DNA of 64,000 nucleotides from Thinopyrum elongatum (taxonomy: Eukaryota; Streptophyta; Magnoliopsida; Poales; Poaceae): the NCBI GenBank assembly GCA_011799875.1, contig CM022303.1, positions 424,384,483 through 424,448,482 of the forward strand, written 5' to 3'. Both the position numbers and the translations under genes were made by a program. The notes under the pieces are model-generated. The model saw nothing but the letters and a program-made list of their open reading frames with translations, was not told the DNA's origin and did not search any database. Positions 9,772 through 19,959 of this stretch are shown piece by piece (the stretch's first letter is position 1; the number at the start of each line of letters is the position of its first letter).

Positions 9772-10157
9772 TCGGTCAGACCGAATAGGAGAACTCGATG
9801 AGACCGATTTAGTTCAAAATGTGAACGTTAGGAATCTCGGTGGGACCGACATGATCAACTCGGTGGGACCGATGTGCTAGGGCTAGGGCAAAACCTCGTC
9901 TCGGTGAGACCGATTGCAGGAACTCGATGAGACCAATTTCAGCAATGAGCAAATAGAGAGTTGGTCAAGCAAACTCGGTGAGACCGATTGCACATTTTGG
10001 TGAGACCGAAATAATTACAATAGGCAACAGAGAGTTTGCAAGGCCATCTCGGTGAGACCGAGATCCGTATCGGTGAGACCGAATTGTCTAGGGTTTTTGG
10101 CAGTGGCTATGTCAAATGAACTCAGTGGCGCCGGATAGATCAAATCGGTGGGGCCGA
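9772..10157. repeat. Array of about twelve 13-bp hyphenated palindromes in the copia U3 region
   Basis: The unit is TCGGTGAGACCGA, in which TCGGT pairs with ACCGA. Clear copies start at 9772, 9795, 9837, 9860, 9901, 9924, 9975, 9997, 10049, 10070 and 10145, with one more degenerate copy near 10120. They lie just upstream of the TATA box with respect to the minus strand. A comparable array occupies about 39620-40010 in the other LTR. Confidence 0.85.
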
Positions 10158-10506
10158 GTTTGACATTGGGTTTTGGACATATGTGGAAATGAGAAAGTGG
10201 TTGAGGGTTTTGGAGCAATATCACTAAGCACTTTGAGCAAGTAGACCATTAAGCAACACCTCATCCCCTTTTAATAGTATTGGCTTTCCTATGGACTCAA
10301 TGTGATCTTGGATCACTAAAATAGAAATGAAGAGTCTTGTGCTTTTGCCAGTCTTTGTCCTTAGCATTTTGAGGGGTCCACTTCTCTAGTCCATGCCATG
10401 CCAATCATTGAACTTTCTGAAATATTCAACTTGAATGGATATTAGTTCAATGAGCTATATGTTGTTATGAATTACCAAAACCACCCGGGGATTAGTTGCA
10501 CTTTCA

Positions 10507-10520
10507 ATCTCCCCCTTTTT
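10507..10520 (-). promoter_or_regulatory. Copia polypurine tract
   Basis: The minus strand reads AAAAAGGGGGAGAT directly before the LTR start TGAAAG, which is the primer for plus-strand DNA synthesis. Confidence 0.75.
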
Positions 10521-11253
10521 GGTAATTGATGACAACATATAGATCAAAGCTTCGACAAATGATAATATGAATGAAATACATCGTCGCTTTGAGAAGTATG
10601 TGATAAGCAAGAGCTCCCCCTAAATTTGTGCATCATTAACAATTTGTGTTTGAATGCAAATGCACAATTGATTAGGATCATGGGTCACTCTTCCATGTCA
10701 CATACATCTTGGTGGAGCACTCAAAATGATAAGAGTTACACAACATGCGCTCATCACCAAGGGAAAACATAATTGATCATACACAAGTATCATAGATATC
10801 ATCAAGCAAGCACATATTAAGACATAGTATGATCAACCACATGATCACAAGAGTATCTCACACACATAACATAAAGTAGCATCAGAATCAAACAAGCAAA
10901 TGATCAAAGTAGCAAGAGAGGCAACAAAAAGCAAAACACTCTCTCTCTCTCTCAAAGCCTAATGATCTATACACTTTCTCCCCCTTTGGCAACAAGTTAC
11001 CAAAAAGCTTGAAAATGCATAGTGCTATGCAGCACTCTAGGCACGATCTCCGGGAGCTCTTGAAGTGGTCTTCTGGCTGGTTGCTCTGGTGTGCGTAGAT
11101 GGTGTGGAGATAAGAGCATCTGCAAATGCTTCAGCTGAGGTTTGTGGATCTGGAGGAATTGAAACTGGAGGTGCAATGGTGGCAGTTGCTGCAGGTGCTG
11201 AAAGAGTAGTCCTGGTATCACTGACAACTGGCACTGCTGAAGACCTTTCATGG
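10521..11253 (-). other. Copia 3' internal region ending at a deletion junction
   Basis: The part next to the polypurine tract is AT-rich and non-coding, with a CT microsatellite at about 10937-10955. At 11037-11250 the minus strand has an open frame with PPDPQTSAEAFADAL and THTRATSQKTTSRAPGDRA, then a stop. It has no known domain and is placed with the copia by position only. At about 11254 it joins gypsy A integrase abruptly. The remaining copia reverse transcriptase and RNase H are absent. Confidence 0.45.
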
Positions 11254-14200
11254 GGATAACTGCTTCTGCCCCATAGACTAGGGAGAAGGGAGTCTACCCG
11301 GTAGCTTGATTTGGTGTCGTACGGAGGGACCAAAGAACCATCGGCAGCTCGTCGATCCATTGCCTGCCGCACTTCTGCAGTCTATCGAAAGTTCTTGTCT
11401 TGAGACCTTGCAGCACTTCAGCATTCGCCCTCTCAGCTTGTCCATTGCTTCTGGGATGGGCAACAAAGGCCAATGAAATCTTGCTTCCGAGGGCATGAAC
11501 GTATTGCATGAAGGCGCGGCTTGTGAATTGGGTGCCATTGTCGGTGATGATTCGGGTAGGTACCCCGAAGCGGCACACCAATCCTTTCAAGAACTTGATA
11601 GTTGACTGCGCGGTCACCTTTCTCATGGGCTCCACCTCCGGCCACTTTGTAAACTTGTCAATTGCGACGAACAAGAATTCAAAGCCCCCGGTAGCACGGG
11701 GGAAGGGGCCCAGGATGTCGAGCCCCCAGACCAAAAATGGCCATGACAAAGGGATTGTTCGGAGAGCTTGAGCAGGCTGATGGATATTCTTGGAGTAGAA
11801 CTGGCAGGCTTCACACTTGGTGACTAGCTCAATTGCATCTTGGAGGGCAGTGGGCCAGTAGAAACCTTGCCGGAAAGCTTTCCCAACCAAGGCCCTTGAT
11901 CCGATGTTGGAGCCACACATACCCTTGTGTATTTCTGCCAGCAGCTCCTTTCCTTCTTCCCGGCAAATGCACTTCAATTTCACACCATTGGGCCTTCTTC
12001 TGTATAGCGTGTCGTCAACGAACTGATACATACTGGCCCTTCGGGCTACTCTTTTAGCTTCTTCTTGTTCTTCGGGAAGTTCTCCTGTTTGGAGGAAACA
12101 AACAATGTGTCGTGCCCAAGTTGGAGCCTGGGGCTCGGCAACAAGGACTAGCAGCACCTCCTCGTCGACAAGAGCGCACGCCTCGACCGCAAAGACTGGT
12201 AATTTGGCAGGAGGGTGCAGCTCACTGATTGAAGGGGAGTTGTTCCCGCCAAGCCTTCTGCCGGGGGCTTCGGGAAGCTCTGCCGGGAGAATCTTGCCGG
12301 AGTTCAATTTCCTCCTCTTGCTGGCCATTGTTGCCAGGGATATGGAGGGTTGAGTCAGATGGAGAACAAAAGTCCCTGGTTCCACAGGGAGTTTTTGCGC
12401 AGTGCACTTTGACAGATGATCAGTGATGCTGTTTTCCGCACGTGGTACGTGCTCTGTTTGCAATCCGTCAAAACGCTCCTCCAACTTTCTCACTTCCTCG
12501 ACGTATGCCTCCATCAATGGGCTTTGGTAGTCCTTGTTGACCTGTCTCACCACAAGCTATGAGTCTCCACGGATGATCACCTTCTTAATTCCCAACTCTG
12601 TCGCAATCCTGAGCCCAGCAAGGAGCCCTTCATACTCTGCAGTATTGTTGGTAGCCTCCTCCCGGGGGAAATGCATTTGAACGATGTACTTAAGGTGCTC
12701 CCTAGTGGGAGCAACGAGAAGCACGCCAGCTCCTGCACCCTGTAGGGAGAAGGCACCATCAAAATACATAATCCATTCTTGGGGTGCTTCCTTGCCGGGG
12801 ATAACTGTTTCCAGTACTTCCTCATCAGGGGTTGGCGTCCACTCCGCAATTAACTCTGCTAGTGCTCTGCTCTGAATAGTTGACGTGCTCTCAAACCTCA
12901 GACCAAAGCTGGATAACTCCAAAGCCCATTCCACGATCCTGCCAGTAGCCTCGGGGTTTCGGAGTATGCGTTGCAAGGGAAAGCGGGTGACAACCATGAT
13001 CTCGTGGGCTTGGAAGTAGTGACGCGGTTTCCTTGAGGCCATGATGAGGCCAAAAATTAACTTCTGCACTCCAGAATACCTCGACCTAGCCCCCTGCAGT
13101 TGGGAGCTGACGAAGTACACTGGGCGCTGCACCACCTTCTTCCTTGCCGTGATCTTGGCACTGTCTCCGCTGCTTTGCTCTTCCCTGTCTTGAACTGCAT
13201 CTGACCTTGCCGGGACTGGTTCCCTTTCCTCTCCAGAGGGGATGGTGGCGGTGGTTGCTGCTTCATCTACCTCCCATTGTGCCACCAGTGCTGTGCTAAC
13301 CACTTGATTGGTCACTGCTAAATATAGCATCAACGACTCTTGTGGTTTAGGAGCGACTAAGGTGGGAACAGAGGAAAGGTAGGCCTTCAAATCTTTTAGC
13401 GCAGCGTCTGCCTCCGGGGTCCACTCCATGGGCCCTGCCTTTTTCAAGATTCTGAAAAATGGCAAGGCGAGTTCAGCGGACTTGGAAATGAACCTGCTTA
13501 GCGCGGCAACACATCCGGTCAAACGCCTCACGTCCTTGACTGTCTTTGGTGCTTGAATCTGCTCGATAGCCTTGATCTTGTCGGGGTTGGCTTCTATCCC
13601 CCGATGGGACACAAAAAAGCCAAGTTGTTTGCCAGAAGGAATGCCAAACACACACTTCTCCGGGTTCAGCTTCAAATTGAGCCTGCGCAAATTTGCAAAG
13701 GTCTCTTCCAAATCCTGAATGAGAGTCATTCTGTCCTTGGTTTTGACCACAATATCATCCTTGTAGGCTTCAACATTTTTGTGCAACTGGGACTCAAAGC
13801 CAATCTGTACTGCTCTTCCAAAAGTGGATCCAGCGCTCTTCAACCCAAAGGGCATCCGTACAAAATAGTACGTGCCCCATGGAGTTATGAACGCGGTCTT
13901 TTCTTCGTCCTCCTTGGACATGAAGATCTGATGGTATGCAGAGTAGGCATCCAGGAAGGAGAGCAAGTCGCACCAGGAGGTGGAATCCACAATCTGGTCG
14001 ATGCGCGGCAAGGGGAATGGGTCCTTCGGGCATGCTTTGTTAAGATCCGTGAAATCTATGCAAAGCCTCCATTTCCCATTTGCCTTGCGCACCACCACTG
14101 GGTTTGCTAACCACGTTGGATGCAATACTCCTCTGACCAATCCGGCTGCCTCAAGTTTCTTGATCTCCTCGGCAATAAACTGCTGTCGTTCCAAAGCTTG

Positions 14201-14347
14201 CTTCCGGACCTTCTGCTTGACAGGCCGAGCTTGTGGGCAGACAGCAAAGTGGTGCTCGATTACCTCCCTGGGAACACCGGGGATGTCAGATGGTTGCTAG
14301 GCAAACACATCGACATTCGCCCACAGTAAGGCAATGAGCATGCTTTC
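11254..14347 (-). pseudogene. Gypsy A pol: reverse transcriptase, RNase H, integrase (broken, 3' truncated)
   Basis: The reading frame follows the amber codon that ends gag-protease and is the same frame. RT shows WRLCIDFTDLNKACPKDPFP, but the catalytic YMDD box reads YKDD (codons at 13754-13765). RNase H (about 12760) has YFDGAFS and later NNTAEYEGLLAGLRIA. Integrase shows the zinc-binding region ending CEACQF, then GLDILGPFP, DNGTQF and RANAEVL, giving all three acidic residues. Premature TAG codons occur at 12554-12556 and 11291-11293; each sits where B or C has CAG. The frame ends at the 11254 junction just after SLVYGAEAV. No functional product is expected. Confidence 0.9.
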
Positions 14348-16093
14348 CTATTTGTCATCGAGGGTGGCACTAATGGTGAATGTACCACCAGCGCCACCCA
14401 GCCCTGCCAGGACCTTTTTCACAGATGGTGCGTCAGCCTTGGATCTCTTGCTATTGGAACTCTCCGACAAGTCATCAACAGGCGCAGTGCACTCCGGAGA
14501 GGCACGCTTCCCAGATTCCTCGCTGGCATCCTTGCTTCCTTTCTTCTTTTTCTTGCTTTCCTTGGTGGGAGCAGCGGCTTCCGCGGCTTCTTCAGCAACT
14601 GCCTCCCGGTACATCTTGTCCACGCATATGATTACGTCTTTCTTGTCTGATGGGATAGAAATAACGCCCATTGGTCCTGGCATCTTCAAAGTGTTGTAGG
14701 CATAGTTGGATGCCGCCATAAATTTAGCCAGGGCAGGACGACCAAGGATTCTGTTGTACGGCAGGGGGAGGTCAACCACATCAAACACGATCTTCTTAGT
14801 CTGGTAGTTCAATTCTCCCCCCCCCCCCCCAATGTACCGGCAGTGTGATCTTCCCCTTAGGATGACTCCTGCCGGGGTTGATCCCTTGGAACGTACCAGT
14901 AACCTTGAGCTCTTCATCTGCTATCTGGAGTTTGCTGATGACCTTTGGAGAAATCAGATTCAACCCGGCCCCGCCGTCAACCAACATCTTTGTGACCTTG
15001 AGGTTGCGGATTGTTGGTGAAACCAACAACGGCAAACACCCCACCGCGGTGGTGCGGTCAGGGTGATCCTCCTCATCAAAGATGATGGGCGTGCGGGACC
15101 ACTTGAGCAGCTTCCGAGAATCTGTCGCTGGCTCCACGACATTGACCTCACGCGCCCACTTTTAAGTTGGTGGTGAGAGGAGTGCAAGGATGCACCCTCG
15201 TCAATGCATAGGGTGTCAGTGGCTTTCTGGAATTCCTGCTCGCTGGTTTCCTCTTCATCTCCTTCATCACTTCCGTCTTCGCAATCCTTCTTTTCACGGC
15301 CCTTGGCGGGTTTCCCTTGATACTGAGGAGCCTTGCCGGGGAGACTTGCTCCGCCACCTCGGCCCTTCCCGCCAGCGCCATCTTGGTTCTTCTCCTTATC
15401 ACGCTTCTCGTACTCAGTCCTCTGCTTCTTGATGAGCTGCTCAACCTGATAACACTCTTGGAGATCGTGGCCTTTGGTCCGATGGATCTTGCAATATGGC
15501 CCATCACTCCTTCCAGCTTTCTCAGCAGCTGTGACTTCCCGGCAATCAGTGCACGCGGCAGCTTCCTTGCCAGGGACCTCGGTCCTAGCCTTCTTGCCGG
15601 TACTAGGTGTGCTCGATCCTTCAACGGTCATCACCACTTTATCATTGCGCTTCTTGTTGCGCTTCTTGCTCTTCTTCTTCCGGCTGGTGGCGTCGTCGTT
15701 GTCTTCTGAGTCAATGTCGACGCCATCTCATTCACCTGGGAGTCGTCTCCCCTCTTCCACTCCACACTTATCCACCAGAGCGTATAGCTCGTTCATAGTC
15801 TTGGGCAAACGAACGTTCATTTTAGAACATATCCGGTGGTTGCACACATTGGACTTGAACGCGGCTATCACAGCTGCCGGGTGGATGTCTGGGATGTTCC
15901 TGTGCACCCGGCTGAACCTCTGCATGTACTTCCGCAGGCTCTCTCCTTCCTTTTGCGGGAGTAGCTGTAGGTCGCTGGGCCATCCTGGTTCTTGGTGGCT
16001 GCCCGTGAAGGCGCCAATAAACTCATGGCACAGGTCAGCCCAGGTCGAAATGGAATTCTCTGGCAAGTGCATCAACCAAGACCTCACATTTGG
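14348..16093 (-). pseudogene. Gypsy A gag (distal part) and protease
   Basis: Gag continues from the insertion site of C with RSWLMHLPEN and QRFSRVHRNIPDIHPAAV, typical retrotransposon gag. It then has the zinc-knuckle-like CKIHRTKGHDLQECYQVEQL and the retropepsin active site MLVDGGAGLNLI. Damage: a stop at 15728-15730, a frameshift near 15165, and a compensating one at a run of 14 C residues (14817-14830) where B has five. After both shifts the frame is again that of pol. The ORF ends DDK-TAG at 14348-14350, the same place as in B and C. Confidence 0.88.
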
Positions 16094-16982
16094 TATCGGT
16101 GTACTAAGTGTTGGGCCACTAGTACCCCTTACTTGTGCACGGGCAGTTGTAGCCGTCCTTTTGGCAAGGCTTGCCGGGATCAGCTCGAGGTCGATTTAAG
16201 TCATCAAGGAAATCATCAAGTCAGAGATCTGAGAATCAACAAATAAGCAACGCTGGTAATCGAAGGCCAGCCTCCCCGGCAAGATCCTTGCCGGGATGGC
16301 CCGTGGAGCCCGGCAAGCCTCGGCGCCCGACAAGGCTTGGTTCCCAGCAAAGCTCGGCACCCGGCAAGCCCTGGCGCCCAGCAAGGATTGGTGCCCGGCA
16401 AGGATCGGCGCCTGGCGAGATTCTGCCACTGTGCCACCGCTTCGGCACAGTGACGAGTCTGACATTCTGGCTCCTTCCATGGATGCGTGGCGGCGTGCCA
16501 GTGGAGGAGAGCTTAAGCGGTGCTGATGGGATGGCCCCTTTTTCCATCCCCAAGAAAGTGAGGACACCTAAACGGACACCTCACGGTGCATTAAATGCGC
16601 TTGTCCTAATCTGTCAGGGGTTAGGTATGATACCCTGTAGCTACCTTACACCTCAATGTATGTACGTTTTGCCACTGTGGAGACCCCTTTGAGCATATAA
16701 AAGGAGGCCCAAGGCAACTGCTACAGGGGGGGAGGACTTCTGGCCCATTCTGCATGCGTAGCTGCTCTTTGAACGTACTGTTCATTGCGAGCGCTCCTGA
16801 AGGCTGGGCTCAAGAACATCAATAAGAACACAAAGCAGGAGTAGGGTTTTACGCTGATCAGCAGCCCGAACCTGGGTAAAAACTTCCCGCGTCGATCACT
16901 GGTTCTGCTCTTTGCGTATACCTTTCCCCCCGCCGAATCGTAAAGGAATCTCTCGGGATCCCATAGGTGTCGTACGCCTACA
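16094..16982 (+). repeat. 5' LTR of gypsy C
   Basis: It begins TATCGGTG, a mutated form of TGTCGATG in the 3' copy, and ends GCCTACA. It contains several CCGGCAAG words, the hairpin CCCGGCAAG-ATC-CTTGCCGGG at about 16275-16295, and a TATA box near 16694. Confidence 0.93.
16694..16703 (+). promoter_or_regulatory. TATA box of gypsy C LTR
   Basis: CATATAAAAGG lies 600 bp into the LTR and is repeated in the 3' LTR near 29186. Transcription would start about 30 nt downstream, leaving roughly 250 nt of R plus U5. Confidence 0.7.
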
Positions 16983-16986
16983 TCTA

Positions 16987-17004
16987 TGGCATGCCAGGTA
17001 GGGG
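16987..17004 (+). promoter_or_regulatory. Primer binding site of gypsy C
   Basis: TGGCATGCCAGGTAGGGG starts 5 nt after the LTR and begins with the TGG that pairs with a tRNA CCA end. Elements A and B have TGGCGCGCCAGGTAGGGG in the same place. The primer tRNA is not assigned. Confidence 0.75.
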
Positions 17005-17067
17005 TCGAAGGTTGCGTGAACCTGATCTGGTGGTAGACGTCCTAGTTCCTTCATCATCTTCATCGTC

Positions 17068-19959
17068 ATGCCGCCCAAGAAGAAGAACGCTGCGACAGCA
17101 CAACCGTCCGGATCTGCTTTGCCTGCGCCTTCGCAGACAGGCGATGGTGTGGGTGCAGAAGGGAGAGGACTGGAACCCCCGCGGCGTTCTGGTGACCCAA
17201 GCCAAGCGAGTGGTATCGTTCGCAGTGGCAGTGGTAACTTGCGCGCCGCTGGATCTAGAGATGGCATTGTGTTGCCTACGGGTGGCACAACAAACTCTGG
17301 AGATCGAAGAGCGCCCGCTGGAGCTCCCGCGCCAGCGCGAGCCTCGCAACCTGTCCAGGTCGTGCGAGATGAGCGACATCATGGCGCTGGTGGTTCGGGG
17401 CGTCCTCACGAAAAGGTTTCTGCGCATAGATCCCAAGATGCGCGGGACCAGCATGCACACCGAGCTGCCGGCGAAGGTGGCGCGCGGTCGCGTGACCGTG
17501 GCGGTGCTCCTTCTAACTTAGTTAGGAGTCAGAGCACCTCACGCACCTCGCACCTGTCGCCGCCACCTACGCCAGCGGAAGCCTTGGCACGTGCACAGCT
17601 GCTCCTCGATTTTCCTCCCGCCCCGGAGAAGATGGAGGAGTGGCGAGCTACTATCCAGAGTCTTATCGGCTTCGCTAACAAGGATGGACCGCAAGAGGCA
17701 GGGCCCTCTCAGCGGAGGCCCATCGATCCGACGCGAGCCGGTGCAGAGAAAACCGGAGGTGGTGCAACTACGGTGCACTCTCCTCCGCGGCGTCAGCAGC
17801 GGCCGATGACTCAGCAAGTCGACCGCCATGAAGAGGTTTCCACGGCGTCGTCCGATCCATGGATGCGCCGTGATCAGCGTCTGGTTCTCCAGGAATGAGG
17901 CAAGGAGGACGCTCGAACAACCATCGAGCGGCGACGGGAAGCGCGCTATCAGTCTGATAAGCGCGCGGGGCCGGTTGTCGACGAGCCCGCGCCAGGGAAC
18001 GTAGGAGACTTGCCTTACGAGGTAGGACCTCCAGCGTTTACCCGTGAGTTGCGGCAAGTCCAGTGGCCCAATCTCCGAACCTTCAAGCCAGAGGTCCCGG
18101 AGAAATATGACGGCAAGACCCATCCCTCGGAGTTCCTGAGCATCTACACCATTGCGGTGCAAGCTGCCGGGGGCCGAGATGACAAGATACTCGCCAACTA
18201 CTTCCCGTTGGTGCTCAAACCCAACGTCAGGTCGTGGTTGATGCATCTGCCGGAGGATTCTATTTCTTGCTGGTCAGATCTGTGCCATCAGTTTGTTGGC
18301 GCCTTTGTTGGAGGCCACCAAGCTCCTAGCCAAGAAAGTGATTTGCACATCATCCCTCAGAAGGAGGGCGAGTCCCTGCGCAAGTTTATGCAGAGATTCA
18401 GCCGGGTGCAATACAATATTCCTGACGTTCATCCTGCCGCTGTCATTAGCGCGTTCCATCAGAACGTGTGTAACCGCAGAATGCGGGAAGAGCTGGCAAT
18501 GAACAAAGTCAGGAGTATCGCCGAGCTTTACACTTTGGCCGACAAGTGCGCTCGAGCTGAGGAGGGGAGGAAACTCCCCGGTGAGGCTGTTGGTGCGACA
18601 GGTGACTCAGAAGAAGAAGATGCCGCGGCTCCGTCAAGGAAAGGCCGGCGGCGGAATAGGAAGCGCGGAGGCAAGGCCGTGCTTGCCGTCGAGGAATCCG
18701 GCAACCCTGGCGCCGCCAAGAAGGCCAAGGTTGGCGGCCCCGGCAAGGATCTTGCCGGGTGCCCTTCCTGTCAGGCCTTGGCGGCTGCCGACAAGTCAGA
18801 GAACTCCGGCAAGCAGTACTGCAAGATCCATCACACTAAGGGCCACGATCTCCAGGACTGCCAGCAAGTTGAGCAGCTTGCCGAAAAGCAAAAGGCCGAA
18901 TACGAGAGGCGAGACAAGGAGAAGGCCCAAGATGGTGCTGAGGGGTCCGGCAAGAAACGCGGTGGCCGAGGGGGTCGCCGCGGCAAGGCCAAACAGCAGA
19001 AGGATCGGCCCGCTCGGGGCCGAGATAAAGAAGGAGATGATGAAGAAGATGACGAATCCAGTGAGCAGGAATTCCAGAAGGCTACGGAGGCTATGTGCAT
19101 TGATGGGGGTGCCTCGCTGCATTCTTCCCACCGCCAACTTAAAGAGTGGATGCGGGAGGTTAATGCGGCAGAGCCATCCCCCGATGCATGTAGGCCTCTG
19201 AAGTGGTCCAGCACGCCTATCATCTTTGACACCGAGGATCACCCTGATCGCACAACTGCGGTCGGGTGTTTGCCATTGTTGGTTTCCCCGACAATTCACA
19301 ACCTCAAGGTGACGAAGATGTTAGTTGACGGCGGGGCCGGCCTAAACTTAATCTCACCAGATGTGCTCACAAAGCTTCAGATTCCCGACGAAGACCTTGA
19401 GGAAACGGGTATGTTTCAAGGGGTCAATCCGGGAAGAACCCAGCCTAAGGGCAAGATCACGCTGCCGGTAACATTTGGCAGCGAGCTTAACTTCAGGACC
19501 GAAAAGGTGGTGTTTGATGTCGCCAAGATCCCCATGTCATACAATGGGATCCTTGGTCGGCCAGCGCTGGCTAAGTTTATGGCGGCATCACACTACGCAT
19601 ACAACATCTTGAAGATGCCTGGGCCGTTGAGCGTCATCACTATCCATTCCGATAAAAAGGATGTGCTCATCTGTGCCGACCAACTTTACCGGGAAGCAGT
19701 TGCAGCACCTGCCGTCAAGGCATCTGCTCCTGCCGCTGGAACTCCCGGGGGAAAGAAGAAGACCGGCAGGAACCTTGGCGCGAACTCCGGCAAGCGCACC
19801 TCCTCGGAGTGCTGCGCTTCCGTCGAGGACGCACCAGAGAGTTCCACCGGCAAAAACAAGAAGTCCAAGGCTGCCCCGCCAGAAACCAAGAAGGTGCCCG
19901 CCAAGGAGGACGGAACAGGGGGAACTTTCACCATAAGTTCCACCCTAGATGACAAATAG
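17068..19959 (+). pseudogene. Gypsy C gag-protease polyprotein (one internal stop)
   Basis: One frame of 964 codons from ATG 17068 to TAG 19957-19959 is broken only by TGA at 17896-17898, probably an arginine CGA changed by C-to-T. The N-terminus (MPPKKKNAATAQPSGSAL) is basic and disordered. The gag core at about 18120-18570 includes FLSIYTIAVQAAGGRDDKIL and QRFSRVQYNIPDVHPAAVIS, and forms the particle. A CKIHHTKGHDLQDC knuckle-like motif (18820-18860) probably binds RNA. Retropepsin at about 19310-19650 has MLVDGGAGLNLIS and ILGRPALAKF. The protein ends DDK before a conserved amber codon, and pol continues in the same frame. Confidence 0.92.
19957..19959 (+). promoter_or_regulatory. Conserved in-frame amber codon between protease and reverse transcriptase
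   Basis: The context ATGACAAATAGGAAAGC is identical in C, A (14348-14350) and B (56302-56304), and in all three RT continues in the gag frame. This fits programmed readthrough, or removal of the stop by splicing as known in some Tat elements such as Ogre. No separate pol start codon is obvious before MFAWQPSD. Confidence 0.6.

Larger units (their letters stand above)
8926..10506 (-). repeat. Copia LTR, left copy (3' LTR of a minus-strand element)
   Basis: Read on the minus strand, the LTR starts TGAAAGTGCAACTAATCCCC and ends GATCCTACA; the right-hand copy ends GATCCTCTCA. It is about 1.58 kb. On its right side (10507 onward) lies a polypurine tract on the minus strand, as expected next to a 3' LTR. 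The second copy (38795-40356 plus 34472-34500) is clearly related but has many differences, so the pair is old or comes from two elements. The 5 bp outside this end (GGTGT) do not match those outside the right copy (CTTTT). Confidence 0.8.
11254..16093 (-). mobile_element. Gypsy element A (Tat lineage), left part, truncated in integrase
   Basis: This is the pol and distal gag part of a minus-strand gypsy inserted in the copia. It stops inside the integrase C-terminus at a junction near 11254, so the end of integrase, the 3' internal region and the 3' LTR are missing. Its right edge at 16093 is the insertion point of element C; the element resumes at 29474 and ends with its 5' LTR at 31700. 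It is closely similar to element B throughout. Confidence 0.85.

Noticed and set aside
9772..10157. CRISPR-like array of short repeats
   Set aside because: Units are 13-bp palindromes with irregular spacing in a plant LTR; no cas genes, no constant spacer length.
16171..16692. Plus and minus ORFs of 100-170 codons repeated at 28651-29184
   Set aside because: They lie within the two LTRs of element C and reflect repeated CCGGCAAG words, not proteins.
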